Source: Porticoccus sp041395745 (GTDB lineage Bacteria > Pseudomonadota > Gammaproteobacteria > Pseudomonadales > Porticoccaceae). From it: a DNA stretch of 64,000 nucleotides. This document shows, piece after piece, positions 44,591 to 53,850 of this stretch (within the stretch, counting starts at the first letter, position 1; each line of letters opens with the position of its first letter). A program made the position numbers and the translations under genes. A model generated the notes under the pieces. The model searched no databases. It saw only the letters and a list, made by a program, of their open reading frames with translations, and had not been told where the DNA came from. The stretch is from the NCBI GenBank assembly GCA_041395745.1, contig JAWKZV010000002.1, positions 558,001 through 622,000 on the forward strand. The letters are read 5' to 3'.

Positions 44591-46507
44591 TTGAACGATA
44601 TGGCCAAGAATCTAGTCTTGTGGCTGATTATCGCGGCGGTGCTGCTGTCGGTATTCCAGAACTTCAGCCCCCCCGCCAAGGACGACAGCATCAGTTATTC
44701 CTCTTTCATAGAGGAGGTGCAGACCGGTCGCGTCACCAGTGTGGTGATTGAGGGCCTCACTGTGGAAGGAAAACGCTCCGACGGCAGCAGCTTCAAGACC
44801 GTGCGTCCCAACGTGCCCGATACCGGTCTGATGAGTGATCTGCTCAACAACAATGTCAGTGTCGAAGGCCGCGAGCCGGAGCAGCAGAGCCTGTGGACCC
44901 AGCTGCTGGTGGCCTCTTTCCCGATTTTGCTGATCCTTGCCATCTTCATGTTCTTCATGCGGCAGATGCAGGGCGGCGCCGGTGGTCGTGGTGGCCCGAT
45001 GGCGTTCGGCAAGAGCAAGGCTCGCCTGCTGGGTGAAGACCAGATCAAAACCACCTTTGCCGATGTGGCGGGGGTCGACGAAGCCAAGGAAGATGTTCAC
45101 GAACTGGTGGACTTCCTGCGCGACCCGTCCCGCTTCCAGCGCCTCGGCGGTCGCATTCCCCAGGGTGTGCTGATGGTGGGCCCGCCCGGTACCGGTAAAA
45201 CCCTGCTGGCCAAGGCCATTGCCGGTGAGGCGAAAGTGCCGTTCTTCTCCATTTCCGGTTCCGACTTCGTGGAAATGTTCGTCGGCGTGGGTGCCTCTCG
45301 GGTGCGTGACATGTTCGATCAGGCCAAGAAACAGGCACCCTGTATTATCTTCATCGACGAGATCGACGCTGTCGGTCGTCATCGTGGTGGCGGCTGGGGC
45401 GGCGGTCACGACGAGCGCGAGCAGACCCTGAACCAGCTGCTGGTGGAAATGGACGGCTTCGAGGGTAACGAGGGCATTATCGTTATCGCTGCCACCAACC
45501 GCCCCGACGTGCTCGACAAGGCACTGCTGCGCCCCGGTCGTTTCGACCGCCAGGTGTTTGTCGGCCTGCCGGATATCCGCGGTCGCGAGCAGATCCTGAA
45601 AGTGCACGTGCGCAAGGTGCCGCTGGATGACCATGTGGACCTGGGCGTTGTGGCCCGCGGTACCCCCGGTTTCTCCGGTGCCGACCTGGCCAACCTGGTG
45701 AACGAGGCATCGCTGTTTGCCGCCCGCGCCAACAAGCGCATCGTCACCATGGAAGAATTTGAGAAAGCCCGCGACAAAATCATGATGGGCGCCGAGCGCC
45801 GCTCCATGGTGATGTCGGAGAAGGAAAAGGAAAACACCGCCTATCACGAGGCTGGCCACGCCATTGTTGGACGTATGATGCCTGAGCACGATCCGGTCCA
45901 TAAGGTGAGCATCATTCCTCGCGGTCGCGCCCTGGGTGTGACTCAGTTCCTGCCGGAAGAAGACAAGTACAGTATGAATCGTCGTCAGTTGATGAGCCAG
46001 CTGTGCAGTCTGTTTGGTGGCCGTATCGCCGAGGAGCTGATTCACGGTGCCGATGGTGTGACCACTGGAGCCTCCAACGACATCGAGCGTGCCACCCAAA
46101 TGGCTCGCAACATGGTGGTGCGCTGGGGGCTGTCCGACAAGATGGGTCCGGTGTTGTACGGCGAGGAAGAGTCCCAGGTCCCCGGTGGTGGCAATGCCAC
46201 TTATTCAGAGGACACCGCTCGGGAAATCGACATCGAAGTGCGCCGGGTACTGGATGAGTGCTACTCCCGAGCCAAGAAGATTCTCGAAGACAACATCGAC
46301 GTACTGCACGCCATGAAGGACGCTCTGATGGAGTATGAGACCATCGACTCCGAGCAGGTGGATGACCTGATGGCACGCAAGCAGGTGCGTCCGCCACAGG
46401 ATTGGCGCGATGACAACTTCGGTGGTCGTCCCGGTCCCAGTGGTGGAGTCAATACCGATGATGCTGACGGTCGCGGCACCGTGGGTGGCCCGGCAAAAGA
46501 GCATTGA
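44591..46507 (+). CDS. ftsH: ATP-dependent zinc metalloprotease FtsH
   Basis: A 638-residue membrane AAA+ protease that degrades misfolded membrane proteins and regulators such as sigma32 and LpxC. Two N-terminal helices flank a small periplasmic domain (about residues 5-25 and 97-118), then AAA+ with GPPGTGKTLLAKAIAGEA and IFIDEIDAVGRHRGGG, and the zinc protease motif YHEAGHAIVG. The TTG start has the best-spaced ribosome site (agagga); an ATG three codons later (MAKNLVLWL) matches the E. coli N terminus and could also be used. The tail is Gly/Asp-rich. Confidence 0.98.
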   Translation: MNDMAKNLVLWLIIAAVLLSVFQNFSPPAKDDSISYSSFIEEVQTGRVTSVVIEGLTVEGKRSDGSSFKTVRPNVPDTGLMSDLLNNNVSVEGREPEQQSLWTQLLVASFPILLILAIFMFFMRQMQGGAGGRGGPMAFGKSKARLLGEDQIKTTFADVAGVDEAKEDVHELVDFLRDPSRFQRLGGRIPQGVLMVGPPGTGKTLLAKAIAGEAKVPFFSISGSDFVEMFVGVGASRVRDMFDQAKKQAPCIIFIDEIDAVGRHRGGGWGGGHDEREQTLNQLLVEMDGFEGNEGIIVIAATNRPDVLDKALLRPGRFDRQVFVGLPDIRGREQILKVHVRKVPLDDHVDLGVVARGTPGFSGADLANLVNEASLFAARANKRIVTMEEFEKARDKIMMGAERRSMVMSEKEKENTAYHEAGHAIVGRMMPEHDPVHKVSIIPRGRALGVTQFLPEEDKYSMNRRQLMSQLCSLFGGRIAEELIHGADGVTTGASNDIERATQMARNMVVRWGLSDKMGPVLYGEEESQVPGGGNATYSEDTAREIDIEVRRVLDECYSRAKKILEDNIDVLHAMKDALMEYETIDSEQVDDLMARKQVRPPQDWRDDNFGGRPGPSGGVNTDDADGRGTVGGPAKEH

Positions 46508-46509
46508 CC

Positions 46510-46534
46510 TCCGGCCCGGCCCGCAAGGGCCGGA
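46510..46534 (+). terminator. Hairpin after ftsH
   Basis: An 8-bp GC stem (tccggccc/gggccgga, 9-base loop) lies three bases after the ftsH stop codon but has no T-run. It may be an mRNA 3' stabiliser, or a weak terminator before folP. Confidence 0.5.
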
Positions 46535-46628
46535 CCCATACTAATCCTGCCGGATTTTCACTGATCATGTTCATTTTCAACAAAGACTGTCGGCGCCCGT
46601 CGCCGACTGTATTTTTGGGCCTGAGCTG

Positions 46629-47465
46629 ATGCGTTTGGGCCATTACAGCCTCGATCTGACGTCACCAAAAATCATGGCGGTTCTCAACGTTACCCCTGAT
46701 TCATTCTCCGATGGAGGTGTGCTCTGTAACGCCAAGGGTGCTCCGGACCTGTCGCTAGTGCTGAAGCGGGTTGAGGCGCTTGTAGCTGAAGGTGCGAATA
46801 TCATTGATGTGGGTGGTGAATCCACTCGCCCGGGTGCTTCGCCGGTTTCCTCAGAGGAAGAGCTGGACCGGGTAATCCCTGTGGTGGAAGCCATTGCTGC
46901 GCACTTTGAGGTGCCTGTCTCAGTTGATACCAGTACCGCAGAGGTAATATTGGCGGCGGCTGGTGCCGGAGCCAGCCTGATTAACGACGTGCGGGCGTTG
47001 CGGCGTACAGGTGCATTACAGGCTGTTGCAGATACAGACCTGCCGGTCTGCTTGATGCACATGGTCGGCGAGCCGGACACGATGCAGCAGAGCCCCCAAT
47101 ATCGGAGCGTGGTTGCTGAAGTCAGAGACTTCCTGATGCAGCGCGTGGCAGCCTGCGAGGAAGTCGGCATCGACCGGAAAAAGATTCTGCTGGATCCCGG
47201 TTTCGGATTCGGCAAAACCCTGGAGCACAATCTGGAGTTGTTTCGGGGGCTGCCACAGTTGTGTCAACTAGGTATGCCCATACTTGTGGGCGTGTCACGC
47301 AAGTCCATGATTGGTGCCCTTCTGGATAAACCGGTAGAAGAGCGGCTTGTAGGCAGTGTTGCCATGGCCATGATGGCCGTGCAGCGCGGTGCAGGAATCG
47401 TGCGGGTGCACGACGTGTCGGCTACGGTCGACGCATTAAGAATAATGACAGCGATCGAGAGATAG
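46629..47465 (+). CDS. folP: Dihydropteroate synthase
   Basis: A 278-residue TIM-barrel enzyme that joins p-aminobenzoate to the pterin in folate synthesis, the sulfonamide target. The two PROSITE-type signatures are present: AVLNVTPDSFSDGG (residues about 18-31) and NIIDVGGESTRPGA (about 58-71). The glmM start lies three bases after the stop; ftsH-folP-glmM order is the same as in E. coli and Pseudomonas. Confidence 0.98.
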   Translation: MRLGHYSLDLTSPKIMAVLNVTPDSFSDGGVLCNAKGAPDLSLVLKRVEALVAEGANIIDVGGESTRPGASPVSSEEELDRVIPVVEAIAAHFEVPVSVDTSTAEVILAAAGAGASLINDVRALRRTGALQAVADTDLPVCLMHMVGEPDTMQQSPQYRSVVAEVRDFLMQRVAACEEVGIDRKKILLDPGFGFGKTLEHNLELFRGLPQLCQLGMPILVGVSRKSMIGALLDKPVEERLVGSVAMAMMAVQRGAGIVRVHDVSATVDALRIMTAIER

Positions 47466-47467
47466 AC

Positions 47468-48808
47468 ATGGGAAGAAAATTTTTCGGTACAGATGGTATT
47501 CGCGGCCGGGTGGGTGTCCACCCAATCACTGCTGACTTTGTCCTGAAACTGGGCTGGGCTGCCGGCAAGGTATTTAGCGAAAGGACCAGTGGTCGCAAAC
47601 TGATTCTGGTGGGCAAGGACACCCGTGTTTCAGGATATATGTTCGAGTCGGCACTGGAAGCGGGTCTGATCGCCGCAGGCGTGGATGTGGCTCTGTTGGG
47701 TCCCATGCCAACCCCGGCAATTGCCTACCTGACAAGGACCTTTCGCGCCCAAGCGGGCATCGTTATCAGTGCCTCCCACAACCCGTACTACGACAATGGC
47801 ATCAAATTCTTTGGAGGGGATGGCTACAAGCTGTCCGACGACGTTGAGCTGTCTATCGAAGAATACCTACAGAACGAACTGGTAACGGGTGACTCCAGCA
47901 TCCTGGGTAAGGCACATCGGGTTCATGATGCCGTCGGGCGCTACATTGAATTCTGCAAGGGAACTCTTCCCTCGGGGAGCAACCTACGGGGTTTGAAAAT
48001 CGTGGTCGACTGCGCTAATGGCGCTACCTATGCCACGGCACCCAGCGTATTCAGAGAGTTGGGGGCCGATGTGGTGGAAATGGCCGTGGAGCCGGATGGT
48101 TTCAATATCAACGAAGACTGCGGTTCCACCCAGCCGGCACTGTTGCAGGAGGCCGTGATTGAAGAAGGTGCCGACATGGGCATCGCCTTCGACGGGGATG
48201 GCGACCGAGTGCTCTTTGTGGACCACGCCGGCCACATGGTGGATGGTGACGAACTGCTGTTCGTGATCGCCAATCACCGCCATTCCATCGGTGAGTGCAG
48301 CGGTGTGGTTGGCACCCTGATGAGTAACTTCGGCCTGGAAGTTTCCCTCAAGGAGCTGGGCATCCCGTTCTACCGGGCCAAGGTGGGTGACCGCTACGTG
48401 ATCGAAGCCATGCGCGAGCGCAAATGGCAGCTGGGTGGCGAGAGCTCCGGCCATATCATCTGCAGCGATCTCACCACCACCGGAGACGGCGTGGTGGCGG
48501 CATTGCAGGTACTGCACGCCATGCGTGAGACCGATACCTCCCTCAACCAGTTGAGGCAGGGGATGAAGAAATACCCCCAGAAAATGATCAACGTACAGAT
48601 CAAGCAGAAATTCAATCTGGTTGATTTTCCGCGCATTCAGCAGGCCGTTGCCGAGGCGGAAGCCGAATTGGCCGATCGCGGCCGGGTGCTGCTGCGCCCC
48701 TCCGGCACCGAGCCGCTGGTGCGGGTGATGGTCGAGGGAGAAGACAGCGCCCTGGTGGACAAACTGGTCCAGAAAGTGGCCGCCGTTGTCACCGAGGAAG
48801 TGGGTTGA
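47468..48808 (+). CDS. glmM: Phosphoglucosamine mutase
   Basis: A 446-residue enzyme that interconverts glucosamine-6-P and glucosamine-1-P for peptidoglycan and LPS precursors. The phosphoserine loop is GIVISASHNPYYDNGIKFF (S about residue 101), the Mg2+ loop is AFDGDGDRVLF, and the C-terminal phosphate-binding motif is LLRPSGTEPLVRVM. Length equals E. coli (445). Confidence 0.98.
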   Translation: MGRKFFGTDGIRGRVGVHPITADFVLKLGWAAGKVFSERTSGRKLILVGKDTRVSGYMFESALEAGLIAAGVDVALLGPMPTPAIAYLTRTFRAQAGIVISASHNPYYDNGIKFFGGDGYKLSDDVELSIEEYLQNELVTGDSSILGKAHRVHDAVGRYIEFCKGTLPSGSNLRGLKIVVDCANGATYATAPSVFRELGADVVEMAVEPDGFNINEDCGSTQPALLQEAVIEEGADMGIAFDGDGDRVLFVDHAGHMVDGDELLFVIANHRHSIGECSGVVGTLMSNFGLEVSLKELGIPFYRAKVGDRYVIEAMRERKWQLGGESSGHIICSDLTTTGDGVVAALQVLHAMRETDTSLNQLRQGMKKYPQKMINVQIKQKFNLVDFPRIQQAVAEAEAELADRGRVLLRPSGTEPLVRVMVEGEDSALVDKLVQKVAAVVTEEVG

Positions 48809-48946
48809 TGCCGGGGGCGTCACCCGGCTTGCAAAGGCTGGTTCTGCGGCTGATTTCGACTGGCAAAATGCCGGGCGGATCGGTTGTAGTTTCGTGGCAA
48901 GTTGGGTAAGATTGCGCCCCTTTTCAGGGCCGGGAAAACCTTAGTC

Positions 48947-49675
48947 ATGCGTCGTCCCCTGGTGGCAGGAAACTGGAAAATGCACGGGAGCCGTGCATCG
49001 ATTACAGCCCTACTGACAGGCTTGCCGCACAACAGCGGCAACGCGGAAGTCGCGGTTTTTCCACCCTATGTGTATCTGTCCCTGGTGGCTGATACGCTCG
49101 CTGGCAGCAGTATTGCGGTAGGGGCACAGAATGTGTCCGAGCAGGCGCAGGGCGCCTTTACCGGTGAAGTGTCCGCTGACATGTTGTGGGACATCGGCTG
49201 CCAGTATGTGATCGTTGGCCATTCCGAGCGCCGCACCCTGTACGGGGAAACCGATCGTCAGGTGGCCGAGAAGTTTGTGGCTGCCCAAGGCGAAGGACTG
49301 GTGCCGGTACTGTGCGTCGGGGAAACCCTGGCACAGCGTGAGGCCGAAGAAACCCTGGCGGTGATTGCCAGCCAGCTCGGTACAGTAATTGAAGTTGCTG
49401 GCCTTGAAGCGGTTTGCAGCGCGGTGATAGCCTACGAGCCCGTTTGGGCCATCGGCACCGGCAGAACCGCCAGCGCCGAACAGGCGCAGGAAGTACACCA
49501 GGCCATTCGCCAGCAGTTGGGCGAGGCCGGTGAGGGCACCCGGGTGCTCTACGGCGGCAGCGTCAAAGCCGCCAATGCGGCAGAGTTGTTTGCCCAGCCG
49601 GATATCGACGGCGCCCTGGTAGGCGGCGCCTCACTGGACAGCGCCGAGTTCAGCGAGATCTGTAAACTGGCATAA
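48947..49675 (+). CDS. tpiA: Triose-phosphate isomerase
   Basis: A 242-residue glycolytic TIM-barrel enzyme, slightly shorter than E. coli TpiA (255). Catalytic residues are visible: Lys in AGNWKMHGS, His in IVGHSERRTLYGE, and Glu in AYEPVWAIGTGRTAS; phosphate loop YGGSVKAANA. The ATG giving MRRPLVAGNWKM is chosen, since the frame's upstream extension of 15 codons is not conserved. It is followed by secG 21 bases later, the usual Pseudomonas order. Confidence 0.98.
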   Translation: MRRPLVAGNWKMHGSRASITALLTGLPHNSGNAEVAVFPPYVYLSLVADTLAGSSIAVGAQNVSEQAQGAFTGEVSADMLWDIGCQYVIVGHSERRTLYGETDRQVAEKFVAAQGEGLVPVLCVGETLAQREAEETLAVIASQLGTVIEVAGLEAVCSAVIAYEPVWAIGTGRTASAEQAQEVHQAIRQQLGEAGEGTRVLYGGSVKAANAAELFAQPDIDGALVGGASLDSAEFSEICKLA

Positions 49676-49696
49676 CCACAATTGCGAAGTGGCTAA

Positions 49697-50086
49697 ATGG
49701 AAAAGTTCATACTGATTATTCACCTGCTGACAGCACTGTCCATTATCGGACTGATTCTGGTACAGCAGGGTAAAGGTGCAGAAGCCGGTGCTTCCTTCGG
49801 TTCCGGCGCGTCCCAGACTGTGTTCGGCAGTTCCGGCAGCTGGAGTTTCTTCACCAAGGCGACTGCACTGTTGGCTACCGTGTTCTTCATCACCAGTTTC
49901 ACACTGGCGGTGATGTCCAAGGATAAAGCCAACGTCGGCGATGCGGTGCTGCCCGAACTGGAAGCGGTTCAGCAGGCCATTGAAGCGGAAATCCCGCAGT
50001 CAGATGAAATACCCGCCGAAGCTGAAATCCCTGCAGCTCCTGCGGCGGCTGATGTTCCCACCCCGGAACCTGCCGAAAGCAATTAA
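49697..50086 (+). CDS. secG: Protein-export membrane subunit SecG
   Basis: A 129-residue component of the SecYEG translocon with two helices (residues 4-22 and about 52-74) and the diagnostic loop GLILVQQGKGAEAGASFGSG then ASQTVFGS. The C terminus is an extended Pro/Ala/Glu-rich tail, longer than the E. coli protein (110) by about 20 residues, as often in Pseudomonadales. tRNA-Leu begins 11 bases after the stop codon. Confidence 0.97.
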   Translation: MEKFILIIHLLTALSIIGLILVQQGKGAEAGASFGSGASQTVFGSSGSWSFFTKATALLATVFFITSFTLAVMSKDKANVGDAVLPELEAVQQAIEAEIPQSDEIPAEAEIPAAPAAADVPTPEPAESN

Positions 50087-50096
50087 GACAGTTTTT

Positions 50097-50181
50097 GCCC
50101 AAGTGGTGGAATTGGTAGACACGCTATCTTGAGGGGGTAGTGGCGTAAGCCGTGCCGGTTCAAGTCCGGCCTTGGGCACCA
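50097..50181 (+). tRNA. tRNA-Leu (anticodon GAG); integration site of the element
   Basis: An 85-base class II tRNA: acceptor stem gcccaag/cttgggc, D arm with ggtggaattggtagacac, anticodon loop ttgaggg (GAG), a variable arm, T arm ggttcaagtcc and encoded CCA. The 3' end is intact and supplied by the inserted element's attL, so the tRNA is still functional. Confidence 0.96.
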
Positions 50182-50182
50182 T
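50168..50182 (+). repeat. attL core at the tRNA-Leu 3' end
   Basis: ggccttgggcaccat, the 3' end of tRNA-Leu plus one base. It recurs at 61140-61153 with one G missing. Together with an adjacent integrase gene this defines the left boundary. Confidence 0.75.
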
Positions 50183-50191
50183 ATCAACATC

Positions 50192-50209
50192 CGGTAACGT
50201 TCGTTACCG
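50192..50209. repeat. Palindrome inside the left end of the element
   Basis: cggtaacgttcgttaccg is an 18-base inverted repeat (8-bp arms, 2-base centre) ten bases inside attL. A degenerate copy, ccgataacgtccgttgac, lies at about 50264-50281. Such near-end repeats are typical integrase or excisionase arm sites; that role is inferred. Confidence 0.55.
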
Positions 50210-50217
50210 TTCATAAG

Positions 50218-50241
50218 GCCCCGGAAATCGGGGCTTTTTTT
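50218..50241 (+). terminator. Terminator at the left end of the element
   Basis: A stem gccccg/cggggc with loop gaaat and seven T residues. It now ends the secG/tRNA-Leu transcript; the original chromosomal terminator seems to be the one beyond attR. Confidence 0.85.
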
Positions 50242-50283
50242 CGTCTTCTCCTTCTGGTTATGTCCGATAACGTCCGTTGACAT

Positions 50284-50347
50284 ATACCCCCTGCTGGGGG
50301 TATTTTTTAGGGGTACCCCAGATTATCACCTGCCCAGGTACCCCCAT
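50284..50347. repeat. Cluster of GGGGGTAT-type sites before the integrase gene
   Basis: ataccccc (50284-50291), gggggtat (50296-50303), ggggtacccc (50310-50319) and a final accccc just before the ATG lie within 64 bases. The first two also form a hairpin with a T-run that can act as a terminator. The 15-base string tgggggtatttttta (50295-50309) recurs exactly near the right end (61069-61083). Confidence 0.6.
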
Positions 50348-51577
50348 ATGGCCACGGATAAGCTGAATGCTACGGCTGTTAAAAGCGCAAAGCCCCAGGA
50401 TCGAGACTACAAAATGTTCGATGGGGGTGGCCTGTTTCTCCAAGTGAAGCCCAACGGCGGCAAGTATTGGCGCCTCAAATACCGACACCATGGCAAAGAA
50501 AAGCTGTTGGCCTTGGGTGTGTACCCCGCGGTTTCTTTGGCTGAAGCCCGCGAAGCTACCAGGGAGGCGAAAAAATCACTGGCTAAAGGAGATGATCCGG
50601 GCCTGTTGCGAAAACAGGAGAAGCGCGCTAAACGCGTTGCTTCGGCCAGCAGTTTCGAAGCGATCGCCCGGGAGTGGTGGGAGCAACAAAAGGGCAGATG
50701 GACAGAGGACCATGCTCGCCGGGTAATTGAGTCACTTGAGCGAGACGCTTTCCCCCATATCGGTTTTCGGCCTATCTTCGAAATCCAGCCCCCGGATGTA
50801 CTTGAGACAATCCGCCGCATTGAGGCACGAGATGCCCTGGACGTTGCCGGTCGGGTGCTTCAGCGTTGCTCTGCTGTTTTCCGCTATGCCGTCCAGACAG
50901 GCCGCGCCCAGGTAAACCCTGCTGCCGAATTAACAGGGGTGCTCAAGCGGCGGAAACAGGAACACCGGGCCGCGGTAACGCGCCAGGAATTGCCCGACCT
51001 GCTGCGCAAGGTCTCCACCTATGATGGGCACCCCCTGACACGTTTCGCCCTCAAACTGCTCATTTTGACGTTTGTCAGGCCCGGGGAGCTGAGGGGTGCC
51101 CGCTGGGAAGAATTCGACCTGAAAGCGAAGTTGTGGCGCATTCCCGGTGAGCGGATGAAAATGAAGACGGAGCACCTTGTCCCGCTATCGCGCCAAGCGC
51201 TGGCGCTACTGGAAGAAATCCGCCCCATTTCCGGCCACCATGATCTGGTTTTTCCCGGGGAAAAGTCACGGGCCAGGCCCATTTCTGAAAATACGATGAC
51301 GTATGCGCTTTACCGCCTTGGGTACAAGTCCAGGGCCACTCCACATGGCTTCCGCACTACGGCGTCATCGATCTTGAATGAGGAGGGTTTTAACCCCGAT
51401 GCCATCGAGCGCCAGCTGTCCCACCTCGAACGGAATCAAGTTCGTGGGGCTTACACGAAACACGCCGAGTACCTGAAAGATCGGGCGGTGATGGTGCAAT
51501 GGTGGGCGGACTATCTGGATCAGCTGGAAACCGGATCGAACGTGGTGCCGGCGAAGTTTGGTGGTGAGGGTGCGTAA
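50348..51577 (+). CDS. int: Tyrosine recombinase, P4-type integrase
   Basis: A 409-residue site-specific recombinase that integrates and excises the element. The N-terminal DUF4102 arm-binding domain (LNATAVKSAKPQDRDYKMFD, then GGGLFLQVKPNGGKYWRLKY) is followed by a SAM-like core-binding domain and the catalytic domain, with Arg in TFVRPGELRGARW, the HGFR box, LSHLE, and the nucleophile Tyr in TKHAEYLKDR. All key residues are present, so it should be active. It lies 166 bases from the tRNA and reads away from it. GGGGGTAT repeats flank its promoter, so self-repression through integrase binding is plausible. Confidence 0.95.
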   Translation: MATDKLNATAVKSAKPQDRDYKMFDGGGLFLQVKPNGGKYWRLKYRHHGKEKLLALGVYPAVSLAEAREATREAKKSLAKGDDPGLLRKQEKRAKRVASASSFEAIAREWWEQQKGRWTEDHARRVIESLERDAFPHIGFRPIFEIQPPDVLETIRRIEARDALDVAGRVLQRCSAVFRYAVQTGRAQVNPAAELTGVLKRRKQEHRAAVTRQELPDLLRKVSTYDGHPLTRFALKLLILTFVRPGELRGARWEEFDLKAKLWRIPGERMKMKTEHLVPLSRQALALLEEIRPISGHHDLVFPGEKSRARPISENTMTYALYRLGYKSRATPHGFRTTASSILNEEGFNPDAIERQLSHLERNQVRGAYTKHAEYLKDRAVMVQWWADYLDQLETGSNVVPAKFGGEGA

Positions 51578-51669
51578 AAGAATTTGCCCGCTTGGGTAGA
51601 TAGGTGGGGGTGAACGGTGCTGCAACACCGCCACCCCCAAGACCACAAAAGAACTGAAGGAGCTCAAAA

Positions 51670-52587
51670 ATGGTCAAAAGAAATGTTAACACATGCGAAG
51701 AAATCAAGGCGCGCTTAGGGGAGGCGTTGAATGAGATCGCCACGAATGCGGGGGTGGTGCTGGTCCTGCTTGGCGACTTGGGAGAGGACTTGGGTTGCGA
51801 CCGGCAGCAATGCGCCAGAGTCCGCGCACTGGAGACCCTGGTTGCCAAGATTGGCTGGATTGCCGACGCCGAGGCACTATCGGTGGGAGGTTCACAAGCC
51901 TTTGGCGATGCGGACCGCTGGTTTATGTCCCACGCCTACCAGGAGGCGAAGGAGCCGGCCCCTGAGGTGAGGGTGGAAGATGAACACGGCGGCCCTCCCA
52001 GAAGATGGCCGTTCTCGTTGGACGACGAGGACACGATGTCCGCACGTGTCACACAGGCAAACGCTATTGTGTCGGCTATGTTCCACACTGCCATCGAGGC
52101 TGCCGAAGGTGGCGAGAATGCGTCGGTTTTGTCTTGGGCAGTAGTCCGCGACAATTTATGGGCCGCAGGGGATCTCCTGCGCCAGGCGGAAGGCATCCTA
52201 ATGAACCCCAGCGCAGCAGACCCCGAGTTGTCGGCACTGGTTGAGCCTCAAAAGGAAACAAAGTCGCGTGGAGAGCCTGACAATGCGGTAAATGACGATG
52301 GCGGCCTTTCTGCTCGAGCACTCCGGAAGCTGGAAGATATAGAGAGGGACTACCTCTCAGTCCAACAAAGCGTCAGCGCAGTGCGAGCTTTTGCTGATGA
52401 ATTGCATGATGCGTCATATCAAGATGAGCCCCCGGCGCTGTTCTCTGAATTTGCCGGCGTTCGAGTCCAGGCGATCAGTCGGCTGGCTCAACTGGCGCTG
52501 AACGACATTGAGCGACTCGACATGCGGGCACGGGAGATTCGTGGATTGCCTGATCCAATGGATGAGGCGCTGAGGGCTGCGGGTTAA
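51670..52587 (+). CDS. Unknown protein of the element, helical
   Basis: A 305-residue soluble, acidic and largely helical protein with no family I recognise. Three regions look weakly similar, each a pair of helices of about 50-60 residues (around 9-70, 122-185 and 230-290), with hydrophobic helices such as LETLVAKIGWIADAEAL, VVRDNLWAAGDLLRQAEGI and QAISRLAQLALNDIERL. These are separated by Pro/Glu/Asp-rich linkers, so it may be a threefold repeat. A strong aaggag precedes the ATG, and a terminator follows the stop. No signal peptide or membrane helix. Accessory functions such as defence or helper interference are possible but unsupported. Confidence 0.72.
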   Translation: MVKRNVNTCEEIKARLGEALNEIATNAGVVLVLLGDLGEDLGCDRQQCARVRALETLVAKIGWIADAEALSVGGSQAFGDADRWFMSHAYQEAKEPAPEVRVEDEHGGPPRRWPFSLDDEDTMSARVTQANAIVSAMFHTAIEAAEGGENASVLSWAVVRDNLWAAGDLLRQAEGILMNPSAADPELSALVEPQKETKSRGEPDNAVNDDGGLSARALRKLEDIERDYLSVQQSVSAVRAFADELHDASYQDEPPALFSEFAGVRVQAISRLAQLALNDIERLDMRAREIRGLPDPMDEALRAAG

Positions 52588-52598
52588 TGTGTGTCACA

Positions 52599-52619
52599 GG
52601 GGCCGGTTCGGCCCCTTTT
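52599..52619 (+). terminator. Terminator between the two unknown genes
   Basis: A perfect stem ggggccg/cggcccc with a three-base loop is followed by tttt, 12 bases after the stop codon. Confidence 0.75.
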
Positions 52620-52635
52620 ACCACCCGGGAGTGAA

Positions 52636-53850
52636 ATGGAAGGCCAAATTTTAGGAACGGACGGGCTTAAAACAGCCAGCGGTGAGTTTTCATTGGTCGC
52701 GACAATTCGGCCTGCCGCTACTCCAAAAAACCCGGACCGACACGAAATTTCGATCACGACAAATACAGGCACTACGGTTGACCGCTACTGCGTGCGTTCC
52801 TCTCCAGAAAAACACTGGGCTATCTGCCAGCAGATGATTGATAAGTTGTCGACACAGCTATCGGGTGTAAGTGCCCTATTACCCATTGAAGGCTTCCTGG
52901 CGCTGGCCCCCATTCTCCGCAGCCATGATGAAAAAACATGCAATCTCGTGCTGGCCCGAATTCATTGTCTGCCCAAAGACTTTTGGCCGAAGTACATGAG
53001 GCTGTTGCGCTCGGTGGATGATGGATCGGTTTTGTGGGGGATTTTTCGGGAGCTATTTTTCTTGCTGTCCCATCCATGGGACAAAAGGCAGGCGCTGACA
53101 GTTAGCCAGCTGAGAGGGCGAACCCTGGGTGTTAAAGATGATGTCAAAGCATTTCGGCTCAAACTGCTAAATACTTTTGCCGCAGATATTTCCCTAAAAG
53201 AGCTGGTGACGCTTGCGCACGGCGAGGTTGGGGGTGGCGCTTTGCCCTCAAATATCCCGGACACGACTCTGGCTGATTTGTTATCGATGCTAGTAGAAAA
53301 ACTAGACCGGGATTTGGCGTATTTCGACGAACCAGAGAGTGTTCCGGTCACCTATAACCGCAGCGAGTTAAAAGCTCTGTACAGGGGGCAGGTGACATCT
53401 GGCGAGATGGGCCAGGAATTTGAGTCTGTTAAGAATATTGCCGGCGACATAGAAAGAAAGCCGGAGGAATACTCTGAAGAAACACGGGAGGCCTATAGGC
53501 TGCGCCTGGAGCAGATTAGCGAGTGGGAAAAAGACCCCGAAAAATGGATAGAGCACAAGATGGGGGAAATGTATGACCGCCCACTGGATTTTCGTGGGCA
53601 GTGGATGCTTTCTCGTGCCAACGACAGGCTCTCGGGCAATAACACCTGGGAGTCAGAAACGCTCGCCTATGAGCAGCTTGTTGACCACTTCATCAAATAC
53701 ACCCGGAAGCCTTGCCATCCTCTCGCCAAGCGGGTGATGGGGGTTATTTTTGGTGTTGAAGAGATGAAGCATAAGGAGTTGCGGCGAAACTACAATGATC
53801 GTCAAGCGACCAAGAAAAAGTGGGGGGCTATTGCCCGGAAAAATAAATAG
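52636..53850 (+). CDS. Unknown protein of the element, 404 residues
   Basis: I do not recognise a family. The ATG at 52636 follows gggagtg and is preferred to upstream in-frame codons lying in the terminator. The first third has a beta-like segment (SGEFSLVATIRPA) and mixed helices, the middle is helical (LKLLNTFAADISLKELVTLA), and the last 150 residues are highly charged (EEYSEETREAYRLRLEQISE) and end in a Lys/Arg-rich tail (RQATKKKWGAIARKNK), which suggests nucleic-acid contact. Soluble, no signal. Base composition is AT-richer than the chromosomal core. Confidence 0.7.
   Translation: MEGQILGTDGLKTASGEFSLVATIRPAATPKNPDRHEISITTNTGTTVDRYCVRSSPEKHWAICQQMIDKLSTQLSGVSALLPIEGFLALAPILRSHDEKTCNLVLARIHCLPKDFWPKYMRLLRSVDDGSVLWGIFRELFFLLSHPWDKRQALTVSQLRGRTLGVKDDVKAFRLKLLNTFAADISLKELVTLAHGEVGGGALPSNIPDTTLADLLSMLVEKLDRDLAYFDEPESVPVTYNRSELKALYRGQVTSGEMGQEFESVKNIAGDIERKPEEYSEETREAYRLRLEQISEWEKDPEKWIEHKMGEMYDRPLDFRGQWMLSRANDRLSGNNTWESETLAYEQLVDHFIKYTRKPCHPLAKRVMGVIFGVEEMKHKELRRNYNDRQATKKKWGAIARKNK

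Noticed and set aside
44612..46099. A 495-codon open frame antisense to ftsH
   Set aside because: Same cause; ftsH on the plus strand is unambiguous.
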